DNA of 53,052 nucleotides from Dehalococcoidia bacterium UBA6808 (GCA_002452695.1 DKFA01000049.1:1-53052); one strand, 5' to 3'; counted from the first letter of the stretch, positions 7,922 to 16,787 are shown. The notes: generated from the sequence alone by a model not told the origin. A program made the numbers and translations.

Positions 7922-8209
7922 TTATTCGCCGGACTTTGCGGCAGCTGTGGGCTTAGTTGCCTCAGCCGCCCTGTTTCCTGACGACTCGGTCGATGTGGAG
8001 GTCTCTTTGGGCGGCTTTTGTGCCTCGGAAGTAGTCCTGCTGTCGGTAACATAGAATCCGGGGCCTTTAAAGATAATGGGGACAGGCACGAAAAGCCGAC
8101 GCGCCTCTCCCCTGCATTTGGGACAATCGGCAACGCTTTCATCATTAAAGCTCTGTCTGAGCTCAAAATGTGCGTTACATTTCGTGCAGATGTATTGATA
8201 TGTGGGCAT
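7922..8209 (-). CDS. FmdB-type zinc ribbon protein
   Basis: This is a 95-residue protein beginning MPTYQYIC. It has a zinc ribbon Cys-x2-Cys followed by CPKC, the hallmark of the FmdB regulatory-protein family. After about residue 55 comes a low-complexity Ser/Thr/Glu/Ala tail, common in this family. The start at 8209 is chosen because GGAGG lies seven bases upstream and because the MPxYxYxC opening is invariant; the frame continues upstream without support. The function is unknown; FmdB was first described as a possible regulator of formamidase. It sits alone between two tRNA genes. Confidence 0.85.
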   Translation of the reverse strand: MPTYQYICTKCNAHFELRQSFNDESVADCPKCRGEARRLFVPVPIIFKGPGFYVTDSRTTSEAQKPPKETSTSTESSGNRAAEATKPTAAAKSGE

Positions 8210-8324
8210 AAATACCTCCGGTAACTTATCGTATAATTGTAAATTTAGCAATCTACAACCTTGTTTGCTAATTATGTATTTTAATTAGATTTGAAAAGCT
8301 AGTCAAGTGACAGTTTTAGGCAAA

Positions 8325-8353
8325 TTCACAATAAAAAGGGGCTGTGCTATACT
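8325..8353 (+). promoter_or_regulatory. Promoter of tRNA-Met/Ile2 (and perhaps rlmB)
   Basis: TTCACA (8325-8330) and TATACT (8348-8353) are exactly 17 bases apart, about 53 bases upstream of the mature tRNA 5' end. No other promoter is evident before rlmB. Confidence 0.6.
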
Positions 8354-8406
8354 ATGGAATTGCCCGGTAAGAGAGAGCATACAATTACCAGGTATCTGAT
8401 ATAAAG

Positions 8407-8481
<75 letters not shown>

Positions 8482-8598
8482 TTCATAATCCCCCTTCGGG
8501 CCTGTTCCGAAGCCGGCCAGTAAATGTAGCCGATGAGTTCGTAGTAATGTTTGCCGGCGAGGTTGATCTTCTTCAGATTTACTGATAATGTTAAAAAA

Positions 8599-9351
8599 AT
8601 GGAAACTATTGAAGGCAGAAACCCGGTCATGGAAGCGCTGAAAGCAGGCAGGAAGATCAGTAAGATTCTGCTGGAAAGCAATATCGAAAGACATGGTATA
8701 GTAGACCAGATTATACAACAGGCCAAAAGCGGCAACGTGCAGGTAGAGTTTGTCGACAGGAATACGCTGGAAAGGCAATGCTCGACCGGGGTTAACCAGG
8801 GCGTGGTGGCATTCGCAGCGCCAAAAAAATTACTGGAACTGGAGGATCTGCTGGAAATATCGCGTAAGAAAGAGGAGAAACCGTTTTACCTGTTGCTGGA
8901 CGGGATCGAGGACCCGCACAACCTTGGCGCTATATTGCGTACTGCAGAGGCAACAGGAATCCACGGTGTGGTTATCAGAGAGCGCAGGGCGGCAGGCATC
9001 ACTCCGGCCGTAATAAAGGCCTCGGCGGGGGCTGTGGAATATGTGCCCGTGGCGCAGGTCAATAACATTTCACAGGCCATTATCAGGCTTAAAAAGAACA
9101 ATGTCTGGGTAATCGGCATCGATATGGCCGGCACCGTTGAATATACGAAGGTCGATTACACGCTACCGACGGCCATAGTGATAGGCGGGGAAGGAAAAGG
9201 CCTGTCCGATCTGGCGGCCAGGCGCTGCGACACGCTGGCCGTGATACCAATGGTGGGCAGGATATCTTCGCTGAACGCCTCAGTAGCAGCGGCTGTCGTT
9301 ATGTATGAGGCATTAAGGCAGCGCGGCCGCTATCAGCCTTCCTTGATGTAG
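8599..9351 (+). CDS. rlmB: 23S rRNA (guanosine-2'-O)-methyltransferase, RlmB/TrmH family
   Basis: This 250-residue SPOUT methyltransferase begins METIEGRNPVMEAL, the typical RlmB opening with the small RNA-binding N-domain (to about residue 75). The knotted catalytic domain has NLGAILRTAEATG (motif 1 with Asn and Arg), VIGGEGKGLS (motif 2) and IPMVGRISSLNASVAA (motif 3), which bind S-adenosylmethionine. It methylates a guanosine ribose in the peptidyl-transferase region of 23S rRNA; other TrmH-family RNAs are possible targets. The frame extends upstream to a TTG at 8551, but the conserved start is ATG 8599. Its 3' end overlaps the convergent trxB by 19 bases. Confidence 0.92.
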   Translation: METIEGRNPVMEALKAGRKISKILLESNIERHGIVDQIIQQAKSGNVQVEFVDRNTLERQCSTGVNQGVVAFAAPKKLLELEDLLEISRKKEEKPFYLLLDGIEDPHNLGAILRTAEATGIHGVVIRERRAAGITPAVIKASAGAVEYVPVAQVNNISQAIIRLKKNNVWVIGIDMAGTVEYTKVDYTLPTAIVIGGEGKGLSDLAARRCDTLAVIPMVGRISSLNASVAAAVVMYEALRQRGRYQPSLM

Positions 9352-10250
9352 GCAAAGACCGTTTTGCCGGCGGTTGCGCCATCGCCGACCGCAGTGGCCA
9401 CCTGGCGGGCGGAGTTGCGCCTGATATCGCCGGCGGCGAATAGTCCCGGCACCTTCGTCCTCATTAAATCGTCTGTAACAATATTGCCGGCTTCATCAAG
9501 TTCGACAAGGCCCTTGAACAGGCTGTTGTTGGGGATGAAACCGATAGCGACGAATACACCTTCAACAACGAGGTCGGAGAGTTCACCGGTTTTGGTACTT
9601 TTAACTATTAGCTTGGAGACCTTATCTTCGCCCTCAATTTTCCAGATGACGGAATCCCAGACGAACTCGATTTTGGGGATGGAGAAGGCGACTTTCTGCA
9701 ATGCCTGCGTGGCCCTGAGCTCATGGCGCCTGTGTACGACATAGACCTTGCTGCAGTTCTGGCTAAGCTCGAGGGCGTCGGAAATGGCCGTATCGCCGCC
9801 GCCTATCACAGCGACATCCTTATTCTTGAAAAGGAAACCATCGCAGGTGGCGCAGTAGGAAACACCGCGGCCGGCAAGATTCTCCTCGCCGGGCACACCC
9901 AGTTTGCGGTAGTTGGAGCCGCTGGCAATTACAACTGCTTTAGCCTCGATCTCATCATCATTGGTCGAGATCAGGAAGGTCCTGCCTGTATGCTTGAAGG
10001 CTGTGACCTCGGAGGTTATAGTGCTGAGGCCGAACCTGGTGGACTGCTCATAAAACATCTGTCCCAGGTCCATGCCTGAAACGCCGTGGGGAAAACCGGG
10101 ATAGTTCTCGACGCGCCCGGCATTGACGATCTGGCCGCCGTACATGCCGCGTTCGATCAAAACAGTATTCAGCCCGTACCTGGATGCATAGAGTCCCGCG
10201 GTCAATCCGGCCGGGCCGCCGCCGATGATTGCTACCTCATAATTCTGCAT
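9333..10250 (-). CDS. trxB: Thioredoxin reductase (NADPH)
   Basis: The protein has 305 residues, the standard length. The FAD Rossmann motif GGGPAGLTAG is at 10-19, the redox-active CATC at 133-136, and a second Rossmann motif GGGDTA is followed by HRRHELRA, the arginine-containing signature of NADPH specificity. A C-terminal GLFAAGDI segment binds FAD. It reduces thioredoxin, feeding thiol-dependent enzymes. It is the last gene of the long minus-strand run, 29 bases after the recombinase gene. The organism therefore has both NADPH-driven and ferredoxin-driven thiol reduction. Confidence 0.95.
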   Translation of the reverse strand: MQNYEVAIIGGGPAGLTAGLYASRYGLNTVLIERGMYGGQIVNAGRVENYPGFPHGVSGMDLGQMFYEQSTRFGLSTITSEVTAFKHTGRTFLISTNDDEIEAKAVVIASGSNYRKLGVPGEENLAGRGVSYCATCDGFLFKNKDVAVIGGGDTAISDALELSQNCSKVYVVHRRHELRATQALQKVAFSIPKIEFVWDSVIWKIEGEDKVSKLIVKSTKTGELSDLVVEGVFVAIGFIPNNSLFKGLVELDEAGNIVTDDLMRTKVPGLFAAGDIRRNSARQVATAVGDGATAGKTVFAYIKEG

Positions 10251-10279
10251 GTTACCTCCATAAAATAGTAGACATAATA

Positions 10280-11227
10280 TTATTTTCGGCTATGGTATTT
10301 CTGGTAGACCTCTTTGAGGCGCTTATTGGTTACATGGGTATAGACCTGCGTGGTGCGGATGCTTTCATGGCCGAGCATTTCCTGCACGGAGCGCAGGTCG
10401 GCGCCGCCGATCAGCAGGTCGGTGGCAAAGGAATGCCTGAGCGTATGGGGATGAGCGTCGATGGGCAATCCTGCCATTTTGGAGTATTTTTTAACGATCC
10501 TTTCGACAGATCGCGCAGTTAAACGCATTTTTTCACCGGATTTTTCCATAGTCCTTCTACCACCATAGCGGATAAAAAGTGGTAAAAAGTTGTCTTTACG
10601 CGCTTTAAGATAGCGGTCGATCCATTCGGCTGCGGTATCCGAGAGGAAAACAACACGAATCTTATTGCCCTTTCCGCGCACCCCGAACTCTTTGCGCTCC
10701 AGGCTGACCTGGTCTCGGTTCAATTTAACAAGTTCGGAAACCCGGAGGCCGGTGCTGAAGAGAGTTTCGAGGATGGTACGGTCCCTCAGGCCGATTTCAT
10801 CAGAAATCCGAGGGCTGTTAAGCAGACGGTTCAGTTGCTCAGAATTAAGAAAACTGACCATGCGCGGGCTGGATTTTGGCAGGTCGATCTTGTCGGGATG
10901 CAACGTAGAAATGTCGCGTTTAACGTTTAAATAACGTAAAAAAGAACGGAGGGCGACAATATGGTAGGTCTGCGTATTCTTATTCAAGGTCCTGCCGTTG
11001 GCATTGCGAAATGTGGCCAAAAATATACGAAACTGCCGGACGGACTCAAGATTGATGGAATCAGGGAAAAGCGGAATTTTGTTCTGTTCCAGCCAATCAT
11101 GAAAACGGTAAAGATAATGCTGATATTCCTTAATTGTAAGCTGAGAGAGTGATTTTTCAATCAGCATGTATTCCAGGAAATCGCCGATGAGCGATTTGAG
11201 TCGAGAAATGCTTTTATTATCAATCAT
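10280..11227 (-). CDS. Tyrosine recombinase, XerC/XerD type
   Basis: The protein has 315 residues, close to XerC/D length. An N-terminal SAM-like core-binding domain spans about residues 10-105. The catalytic set is complete: Arg162 (TGLRVSEL), Lys186 (RGKGNK), His261 and Arg264 (HTLRHS), His287 (LGHESI) and nucleophile Tyr296 (VYTH). It should cut and rejoin DNA at paired inverted core sites, as in chromosome-dimer resolution or mobile-element excision. ATG 11227 is preferred over a TTG at 11254. A TATAAT lies just before it, with TTTACG 18 bases further upstream inside a perfect inverted repeat that separates this gene from the nuclease-like gene. Housekeeping Xer or mobile integrase cannot be decided from sequence alone. 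Confidence 0.9.
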   Translation of the reverse strand: MIDNKSISRLKSLIGDFLEYMLIEKSLSQLTIKEYQHYLYRFHDWLEQNKIPLFPDSINLESVRQFRIFLATFRNANGRTLNKNTQTYHIVALRSFLRYLNVKRDISTLHPDKIDLPKSSPRMVSFLNSEQLNRLLNSPRISDEIGLRDRTILETLFSTGLRVSELVKLNRDQVSLERKEFGVRGKGNKIRVVFLSDTAAEWIDRYLKARKDNFLPLFIRYGGRRTMEKSGEKMRLTARSVERIVKKYSKMAGLPIDAHPHTLRHSFATDLLIGGADLRSVQEMLGHESIRTTQVYTHVTNKRLKEVYQKYHSRK

Positions 11228-11253
11228 GTTTCTATTATAATCCAACACTGACA

Positions 11254-11281
11254 ATGTCGTAAAAGTTACAGTTTACGACAT
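11254..11281. repeat. Perfect 10-bp inverted repeat with 8-bp centre (candidate recombination core or operator)
   Basis: ATGTCGTAAA (11254-11263) and TTTACGACAT (11272-11281) are exact reverse complements separated by eight bases. The element fills the gap between the nuclease-like gene stop (11283-11285) and the recombinase start. It is AT-rich with no U-tract, so it is not a terminator. Arm length and spacer match a tyrosine-recombinase core site; it could instead be an operator for the recombinase promoter it overlaps. Confidence 0.6.
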
Positions 11282-11282
11282 A

Positions 11283-11927
11283 TTAGCTTATTGTAAAAGA
11301 TAGCGGTTGAATGTTTTGCAAGCAATAACTAATAAAGCATTCTTGAGTCATGCATTTCATAGTACCCTTCATGATGTCTGCTTGCCTTTGTGAAATTACC
11401 CTGTCTATTTGCGATTGCGAAAACTTTCCGCCTGTTACGACGAAAAATAAAATGTAAGGAAAATCAATATATTTCTTTAATTTGGCGTTAAGATTACCTG
11501 TAATTCCGTGAATTGTGGATGTATTGAATATCTCAACCGCAAAGTTAGGTTTAGCATATATATAAAAGTCCAATCTGTTCAATCCCTCGCCATATCGCTT
11601 TTCTTCATGAACACATATTTCGCCATATCGTTCAATCAGAAATCTGCCAATAGTATGCTCACCTTCTAATGAAAGCTTACCAGCTTTTTTCCACAACGCT
11701 TTTCTATGTTCTCCTTCACCATAACTTGTAAAATTAATATTGAGCTTTTTTCGAAGATTCTGAATACCACCAAACTTTAATTGTATTAGACGTGAAGTAC
11801 ATAGATAGGGACATGAATCGATTTCGAGAGCACTGGGATAATGGCCATTTTCAGCAAAAAATCTGTCAAATGCTTTCCCCAATAGAGGCAATGCCCATTC
11901 GCTCTGATTTACCTTGCGTGCACTCAT
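11283..11927 (-). CDS. Hypothetical protein, possible PD-(D/E)XK-like nuclease with an N-terminal DNA-binding repeat
   Basis: This is a 214-residue protein of no recognised family. Residues about 20-62 (FFAENGHYPSALEI, FGGIQNLRKKL) look like the small helical repeat associated with homing endonucleases. The second half has an acidic helix (GEHTIGRFLIERYG), then RLDFYI with Asp120, FAVEIF with Glu132, and a later Lys-rich helix. This is the order of a PD-(D/E)XK nuclease core, though the expected Lys directly after Glu132 is missing. The start ATG overlaps the hflX stop (ATGA), with GAGGAG upstream. Hand counts of G+C in two 60-base lines here are 23 and 19, against 30 in a sampled hflX line, so it looks acquired. 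Function is inferred weakly. Confidence 0.6.
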   Translation of the reverse strand: MSARKVNQSEWALPLLGKAFDRFFAENGHYPSALEIDSCPYLCTSRLIQLKFGGIQNLRKKLNINFTSYGEGEHRKALWKKAGKLSLEGEHTIGRFLIERYGEICVHEEKRYGEGLNRLDFYIYAKPNFAVEIFNTSTIHGITGNLNAKLKKYIDFPYILFFVVTGGKFSQSQIDRVISQRQADIMKGTMKCMTQECFISYCLQNIQPLSFTIS

Positions 11928-13048
11928 CCCAGCATCTCCTCTATTTTGCTCAGCAGCCCATCCATATTCCAATTTTTGTGGGCCGATACCATAACGGTCA
12001 TTTCAGCTGCTGTTGGAATGGAAAGAGCGATATCGCGTGCTTCGGAAAAATCGTTGACCAGCAGGTCAATTTTGTTGATAACGGTCAAGCGTAATTTATC
12101 AGATAGGTTGAGGCCATGCAAGATATCCTCAACCGTCCGGCTCTGATTGACCGCTTCACGGCTGGTGATATCGACGACATGCAGTAAAAGATCTGCTTCC
12201 TCCAGTTCCTCAAGCGTGGCTCGGAAGGCTGCGACAATGAGAGTCGGAAGCTTGTGTATGAAGCCTACAGTGTCGGTCAGCAGGATAGTTCTACCGCCGG
12301 GAAGCCTCATACGCCGCGTTACAGGATCAAGTGTGGAGAACAGTTTATTCTCGGACAGGACGCTGGACTGACAAATGGCATTTAGCAGGGTGCTTTTGCC
12401 TGCGTTGGTATAGCCGACCAGGGCCACCAGTGGCGTGCTGGATTTCTGTCTCTTACGGCGGTAAAGTTCGCGGTGTTTGCGGACGTCCTCGATCTGCTTT
12501 TTTATTTTGTTGATGCGGTTGCGGATGAGGCGGCGGTCTGTTTCTATCTGCGATTCGCCAGGACCTCTGGTGCCTATTCCTCCTCCCAGACGTTCCAGAT
12601 GGCTCCACTGACCGGCCAGACGCGGCAGTATATACTGGTGCTGGGCCAGTTCCACCTGTAGCTTACCTTCGCTGGTACGGGCGCTGCGGGCGAAGATATC
12701 GAGGATGAGAGCGGTGCGGTCAATGACCTTGATCTTGAGAGCATCCTCGAGTTCACGTTGCTGACGGGGCGCAAGCTCATCGTTGACAATGACGGTATCG
12801 TAATGAAGCTCCTGTTTAAGCTCAATAAGCTCTTGAAGTTTGCCAGAGCCGAGATAGTGGGTGGAGGACGGCCTATCCATCTTCTGGGACAGGCTTCCCA
12901 CTACCTGAGCGCCGGCTGTTATGGCCAGTTGATCAAGCTCCTTGATGGAACTTTCGATAGACCAACCGTCGCTGTCCCGCTTGCTATCCACACCGACCAG
13001 AATAGCACGCTCCTTATTTTGCTCCGTGTTTATGATTTCCCTGGTCAT
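11924..13048 (-). CDS. hflX: Ribosome-associated GTPase HflX
   Basis: The protein has 374 residues. The N-terminal HflX domain ends in the glycine-rich LGGGIGTRGPGESQ signature. A coiled helical stretch follows (RLIRNRINKIKKQIEDVRKHRE), then the G domain: P-loop VGYTNAGKST, DTVGFI switch II, and NKID for guanine specificity. HflX splits stalled or hibernating 70S ribosomes under stress. I start at MTREI (13048), 16 bases after the dapL stop; the frame is open upstream within dapL. The stop overlaps the start of the nuclease-like gene. The gene is complete; the C-terminus is compact, as in short HflX proteins. Confidence 0.94.
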   Translation of the reverse strand: MTREIINTEQNKERAILVGVDSKRDSDGWSIESSIKELDQLAITAGAQVVGSLSQKMDRPSSTHYLGSGKLQELIELKQELHYDTVIVNDELAPRQQRELEDALKIKVIDRTALILDIFARSARTSEGKLQVELAQHQYILPRLAGQWSHLERLGGGIGTRGPGESQIETDRRLIRNRINKIKKQIEDVRKHRELYRRKRQKSSTPLVALVGYTNAGKSTLLNAICQSSVLSENKLFSTLDPVTRRMRLPGGRTILLTDTVGFIHKLPTLIVAAFRATLEELEEADLLLHVVDITSREAVNQSRTVEDILHGLNLSDKLRLTVINKIDLLVNDFSEARDIALSIPTAAEMTVMVSAHKNWNMDGLLSKIEEMLG

Positions 13049-13064
13049 AGAATCTGAAAAAATA

Positions 13065-14225
13065 CTATTGTTTAAGAGATAGCAGACGCCTGAGACCTTC
13101 GTCAAACCGGGCATCAGATTGTGTAAGGGAAATGCGGATGTATCCCTCGCCGGACAGTCCATAACCGGTACCGGGAGTAACGGCGACGCCCACTTTGTCC
13201 AGCAATTCTGTTACGTAGCTAACGGATGTGTGGCCCTCAGGAACTCTGGCCCAGATGTAAAATGAAGCTTTGGGCTTGAGCGCCTTTAATCCAATTTGCT
13301 GCAGGATGTCAAACATTTTATCGCGGCGTGCTTGAAGAACCATGCTGCGGGCATTGATACCATCCTGTGGACCCAGCAGCGCCTCGATAGCAGCCTCTTG
13401 AATGGCCTGAGGTATGCCTGAATCGAGGTTAGATTTAAAGCGGAAAAGAGCGTCGACAAGGGTGTGGTTGCCCACACACATACCAATTCTCCAGCCGGTC
13501 ATATTAAAGGTCTTGGATAGAGAGTGGAACTCGACTCCTACTTCTTTGGCACCAGGCGCTTCGAGGAAACTATGCGGTTTATATCCGTCAAAAGCCACCT
13601 CGGTATAAGGGGCATCATGGCAGACTGCGATATTATGCTTGCGGGCAAAATCAACTACCTTCTGGAAAAAGGGCAGTTCAGCTACTGCTCCGGTGGGGTT
13701 GTTGGGGTAACAGAGCCAAAGCACTTTGGCCTTTTGCAGGACGTCCGCCGGTATAGTTTCGAGATCGGGGAGGAAGTCGTTCCGCTCAGTCAACGGCAGA
13801 TAATGCACTTCGCCGCCGGCCAGCAGGCTGCTGACGGAATAAACCGGATAGCCGGGGTCAGGGACAAGAGCGACATCCCCCGGGTCCAGCAGGCAGAAGG
13901 ACATATGCCCGATACCTTCCTTGGAACCGATGAGAGGCAGGACTTCTTTGGCCGGATCAAGATCAACGTTGAAACGTCTTTTGTACCATGTAGCGATGGC
14001 CAAGCAAAGCTCAGGCTGGCCCAAAGTCTCGGGATAGCGATGGTTGACCGGGTTATGGGCCGACTTGCACAATCGCTCAATGATATAATCCGGCGTAGGC
14101 AGGTCGGGATCGCCAATGGCAAAGCTGATTATGTCAATTCCCTGCGCTTTCTTTTCGGCGATTTTTTTATTTATTGCAACAAACAGATATGGCGGTATTT
14201 TGTCCAGACGCCTTGCTAAGTTCAT
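13065..14225 (-). CDS. dapL: LL-diaminopimelate aminotransferase-like enzyme
   Basis: This 386-residue fold-type I aminotransferase has its Schiff-base lysine at Lys238 in SLSKTFNMTGWRIG; Asn175, Asp204 and Tyr207 match the PLP-contacting set. It closely follows the pattern of DapL, which converts tetrahydrodipicolinate and glutamate to LL-diaminopimelate in one step, bypassing the succinylase/acetylase routes. The gene is translationally coupled to dapF (4-base overlap), whose product epimerises LL-DAP to meso-DAP. That adjacency is the main support over a generic class I aminotransferase. Both serve lysine and, if present, peptidoglycan synthesis. Confidence 0.85.
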   Translation of the reverse strand: MNLARRLDKIPPYLFVAINKKIAEKKAQGIDIISFAIGDPDLPTPDYIIERLCKSAHNPVNHRYPETLGQPELCLAIATWYKRRFNVDLDPAKEVLPLIGSKEGIGHMSFCLLDPGDVALVPDPGYPVYSVSSLLAGGEVHYLPLTERNDFLPDLETIPADVLQKAKVLWLCYPNNPTGAVAELPFFQKVVDFARKHNIAVCHDAPYTEVAFDGYKPHSFLEAPGAKEVGVEFHSLSKTFNMTGWRIGMCVGNHTLVDALFRFKSNLDSGIPQAIQEAAIEALLGPQDGINARSMVLQARRDKMFDILQQIGLKALKPKASFYIWARVPEGHTSVSYVTELLDKVGVAVTPGTGYGLSGEGYIRISLTQSDARFDEGLRRLLSLKQ

Positions 14226-15067
14226 AACTGGTAAACCCCCGAAAAAACTTCTTCAACCGGGCCCTTGAGGAAAACATCGGACTTGCCGTCCCATGATATG
14301 GTCAGGGTACCACCCGGCAACATTATGTCAACATCATTCTTAGAAATATGCTTGAGCCGGCTGATAACTGCCGTAGCGCAGGCGCCGCTGCCGCAGGCCA
14401 GCGTCTCACCGACTCCGCGCTCCCAGACACGCACGCGAAGTTTTGTGTTGTTAACAACATTTACTATCTCAAAGTTGGTGCGCTGGGGGAAGATCTCGTT
14501 GCGTTCAACCAAAGGACCGATCTCGGAAAGAGGGAATTCCTCTATACTTTCTTCGATAAAGCAGACAGCATGGGGGTTGCCCATGGAGACCGCCGAGATG
14601 GTCAGCGTATGATGCCCGGCCTTGATTACCTGGTCCAGCACCGGCTCTTTAACAGCGAGCGCGATAGGTATGGCGGCAGCGTTAAGCAGAGGTTTGCCCA
14701 TATTGACCCTGGCGCTTACGACTTTTTCTCTGATTGAAGTAGTCTCGATAAGTTTGATTCCTGCGGGGGTCTCTACTGAGAGGTTTGGCCCCGGGACGAT
14801 CTTGCGATCAATAGTATATTTGGCCAAGCAACGTAGTCCGTTCCCACAGATCTGTGCCTCCGAGCCGTCTGGATTAAAAATACGCATCCTCAGGTCTGCC
14901 TGTGAGGAACTCATGATCAGGATGAGGCCGTCGGCGCCGATGCCGAAATGCGGTCGACAGCTCCTGACGGCGATATCAGCCCAGTCCAGTTCAAGAGACC
15001 TGGCATCGACCATGATAAAGTCATTGCCGGTGGCCTGCATTTTGCTGAATTCAAGTAATTTACTCAT
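14222..15067 (-). CDS. dapF: Diaminopimelate epimerase
   Basis: This 281-residue protein interconverts LL- and meso-diaminopimelate. The two catalytic cysteines are in place: Cys74 in ICGNGLRC and Cys225 in LACGSGAC, acting as base and acid on opposite faces. The opening FSKMQATGNDFIMVD is typical. It overlaps miaA upstream and dapL downstream by four bases each, so the three genes are coupled. It is cytoplasmic, has no cofactor and is complete. Confidence 0.96.
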   Translation of the reverse strand: MSKLLEFSKMQATGNDFIMVDARSLELDWADIAVRSCRPHFGIGADGLILIMSSSQADLRMRIFNPDGSEAQICGNGLRCLAKYTIDRKIVPGPNLSVETPAGIKLIETTSIREKVVSARVNMGKPLLNAAAIPIALAVKEPVLDQVIKAGHHTLTISAVSMGNPHAVCFIEESIEEFPLSEIGPLVERNEIFPQRTNFEIVNVVNNTKLRVRVWERGVGETLACGSGACATAVISRLKHISKNDVDIMLPGGTLTISWDGKSDVFLKGPVEEVFSGVYQL

Positions 15068-16002
15068 AGCGGTTCCACGTTGTCGAGAAATGTCTTAATA
15101 GTGTAGATTATATCATCCCTGTTGTCATTTTTATGGGTAGTTGCCTGAAACCATCGGATACGCTCATCATTGAGGTGGAACCAGGCATATTGGCTGCGCG
15201 CGAAACGGTGCGTCTCAAATTTAATTCTGGCTATGGCATCCGCAAGATCTATTTTTCCGAAAAGAAAAGATGATATCTCTCTGTAGCCAAGGCTGGACAT
15301 GGAAGGAAGACCGGGGCTGTAGCCCATTTCAAGCAAATTTTTCACTTCATCTATGAATCCCTTCTCAATCATCCTTTCGACCCTTTCATCGATAAGGCGA
15401 TAGAGGTTTTCCCTCCCCGTTGTCAGCCCAAGGATGAGCACGGGGTAATCCACCCCGGTCTTAAGCTGCAATTCGGATGGTTTACGTCCCGTTTCTTTAT
15501 ATATTTCCAGAGCGCGGATAATGCGCCTGAGGTTATGTGGGTCCATCCTGGAGGCAGCAAGCGGATCAAGCTGCTCAAGCTCTTTGAAGAGAGCCTCAGT
15601 ACCGGTTTCAGCGGCCCGGGACTGCATTGTGCGACGGTATTCGATGTCCGGCGGGACCTGCGGTACCTGCCAGCCTTCGATAATGGACCAGATGTATTGC
15701 CCGCTACCGCCGATTAGAAGAGGCAACCTGTTATGCGACTGGATACAGGCTATCGCTGCCCGGGCGGCCTGCTGGTAAAGCGCGAGGCTGTAAACCTGGT
15801 CGGGCAGAATTATATCCAACAGGTGGTGAGGGATACGCTGCCTGTCCTCAATTGGAGGCTTGGCAGTGCCTATATCCATATACCTGTAAATCTGACGGCT
15901 ATCGGCATTGACGATCTCTGCGGGGAAAACTTCCGCTATAAGGCAGCCCAATTGGCTCTTGCCGACTGCCGTAGGCCCGACAATGGCGACAAGGACTTTC
16001 AT
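15064..16002 (-). CDS. miaA: tRNA dimethylallyltransferase
   Basis: The protein has 312 residues. The P-loop is GPTAVGKSQ (about 9-17). The NADSRQIYRYMDIGTAKP segment and HHLLDI are signatures of MiaA, and SAEIYK-like and GYREI elements appear in the C-terminal half. It adds dimethylallyl to A37 of tRNAs that read U-initial codons; the MiaB encoded at 19665 then methylthiolates the product. It overlaps tpiA and dapF by four bases each. Confidence 0.95.
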   Translation of the reverse strand: MKVLVAIVGPTAVGKSQLGCLIAEVFPAEIVNADSRQIYRYMDIGTAKPPIEDRQRIPHHLLDIILPDQVYSLALYQQAARAAIACIQSHNRLPLLIGGSGQYIWSIIEGWQVPQVPPDIEYRRTMQSRAAETGTEALFKELEQLDPLAASRMDPHNLRRIIRALEIYKETGRKPSELQLKTGVDYPVLILGLTTGRENLYRLIDERVERMIEKGFIDEVKNLLEMGYSPGLPSMSSLGYREISSFLFGKIDLADAIARIKFETHRFARSQYAWFHLNDERIRWFQATTHKNDNRDDIIYTIKTFLDNVEPL

Positions 16003-16763
16003 CCTGAGGCCTTTGCCGCGGCGGTCTGCCTGAAGATATCGACGAATTCAGTTGCCTTGAGGCTGGCGCCGCCGACCAGACCGCCGTCAATCTCCGGTTC
16101 ACGCATAAACTCGGAAATATTCGACGCTGTGACACTGCCTCCATAAAGGATGCGCACTGAATTTGCAGTCTCTCTGTTCCAGGCTGAGGCAAGAGTTTCC
16201 CGGATGAAGCCGATGGTTTTCCCGGCCTGCGATCCTGTGGCTGCCCTGCCCGTGCCGATAGCCCAGATAGGCTCATAGGCCAGCACCAGGTCGGGGGAAG
16301 GCGCAATGTTTTTCAGCCCCAGCATCACCTGTCGTTCAAGTACTGCGTTGGTACTGCCGGATTCGTTTTCTTCCAGTGTCTCACCAATGCACATGATAGG
16401 TTTCAGCCCGGCCACAAAGGCAGCCCTGACCTTTTCATTGACAATGGCATCGGTTTCGCAAAAATGCTGACGGCGCTCCGAGTGCCCGAGGATAACATAC
16501 TTGCAAAGGCCTGTCAGCATGAGTGGAGATATTTCACCGGTAAAAGCGCCCTTATCTTTGAAATACATATTCTGTGCACCCAACCCGACAGTGGTTCCTT
16601 CCAATACCTGTCTGATTGCGCTGAGTGAGACGAACGGTGGACAGATCACCTTCTCTACAGTATCGTATTTCACCAGGCCGGCCAGCATCTCCCTGACAAG
16701 GGAAACAGCCTCCGGGACCGTTGTATTCATCTTCCAGTTGCCGGCAATCAAAGCTTTGCGCAT
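15999..16763 (-). CDS. tpiA: Triosephosphate isomerase
   Basis: The protein has 254 residues. The catalytic set is Lys11 (GNWKMN), His94 (LGHSERR) and Glu164 (AYEPIWAIGTG), with the phosphate-binding YGGSV near the end. It interconverts dihydroxyacetone phosphate and glyceraldehyde 3-phosphate in glycolysis/gluconeogenesis. It starts 24 bases after pgk, consistent with a glycolytic pair, and overlaps miaA by four bases. Confidence 0.97.
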   Translation of the reverse strand: MRKALIAGNWKMNTTVPEAVSLVREMLAGLVKYDTVEKVICPPFVSLSAIRQVLEGTTVGLGAQNMYFKDKGAFTGEISPLMLTGLCKYVILGHSERRQHFCETDAIVNEKVRAAFVAGLKPIMCIGETLEENESGSTNAVLERQVMLGLKNIAPSPDLVLAYEPIWAIGTGRAATGSQAGKTIGFIRETLASAWNRETANSVRILYGGSVTASNISEFMREPEIDGGLVGGASLKATEFVDIFRQTAAAKASG

Positions 16764-16787
16764 TTTATACCTCTTAAAATATTTTAA

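Noticed and set aside
11254..11281. Inverted repeat as a Rho-independent terminator
   Set aside because: The stem is AT-rich and no U-tract follows on either strand; it overlaps a promoter instead.
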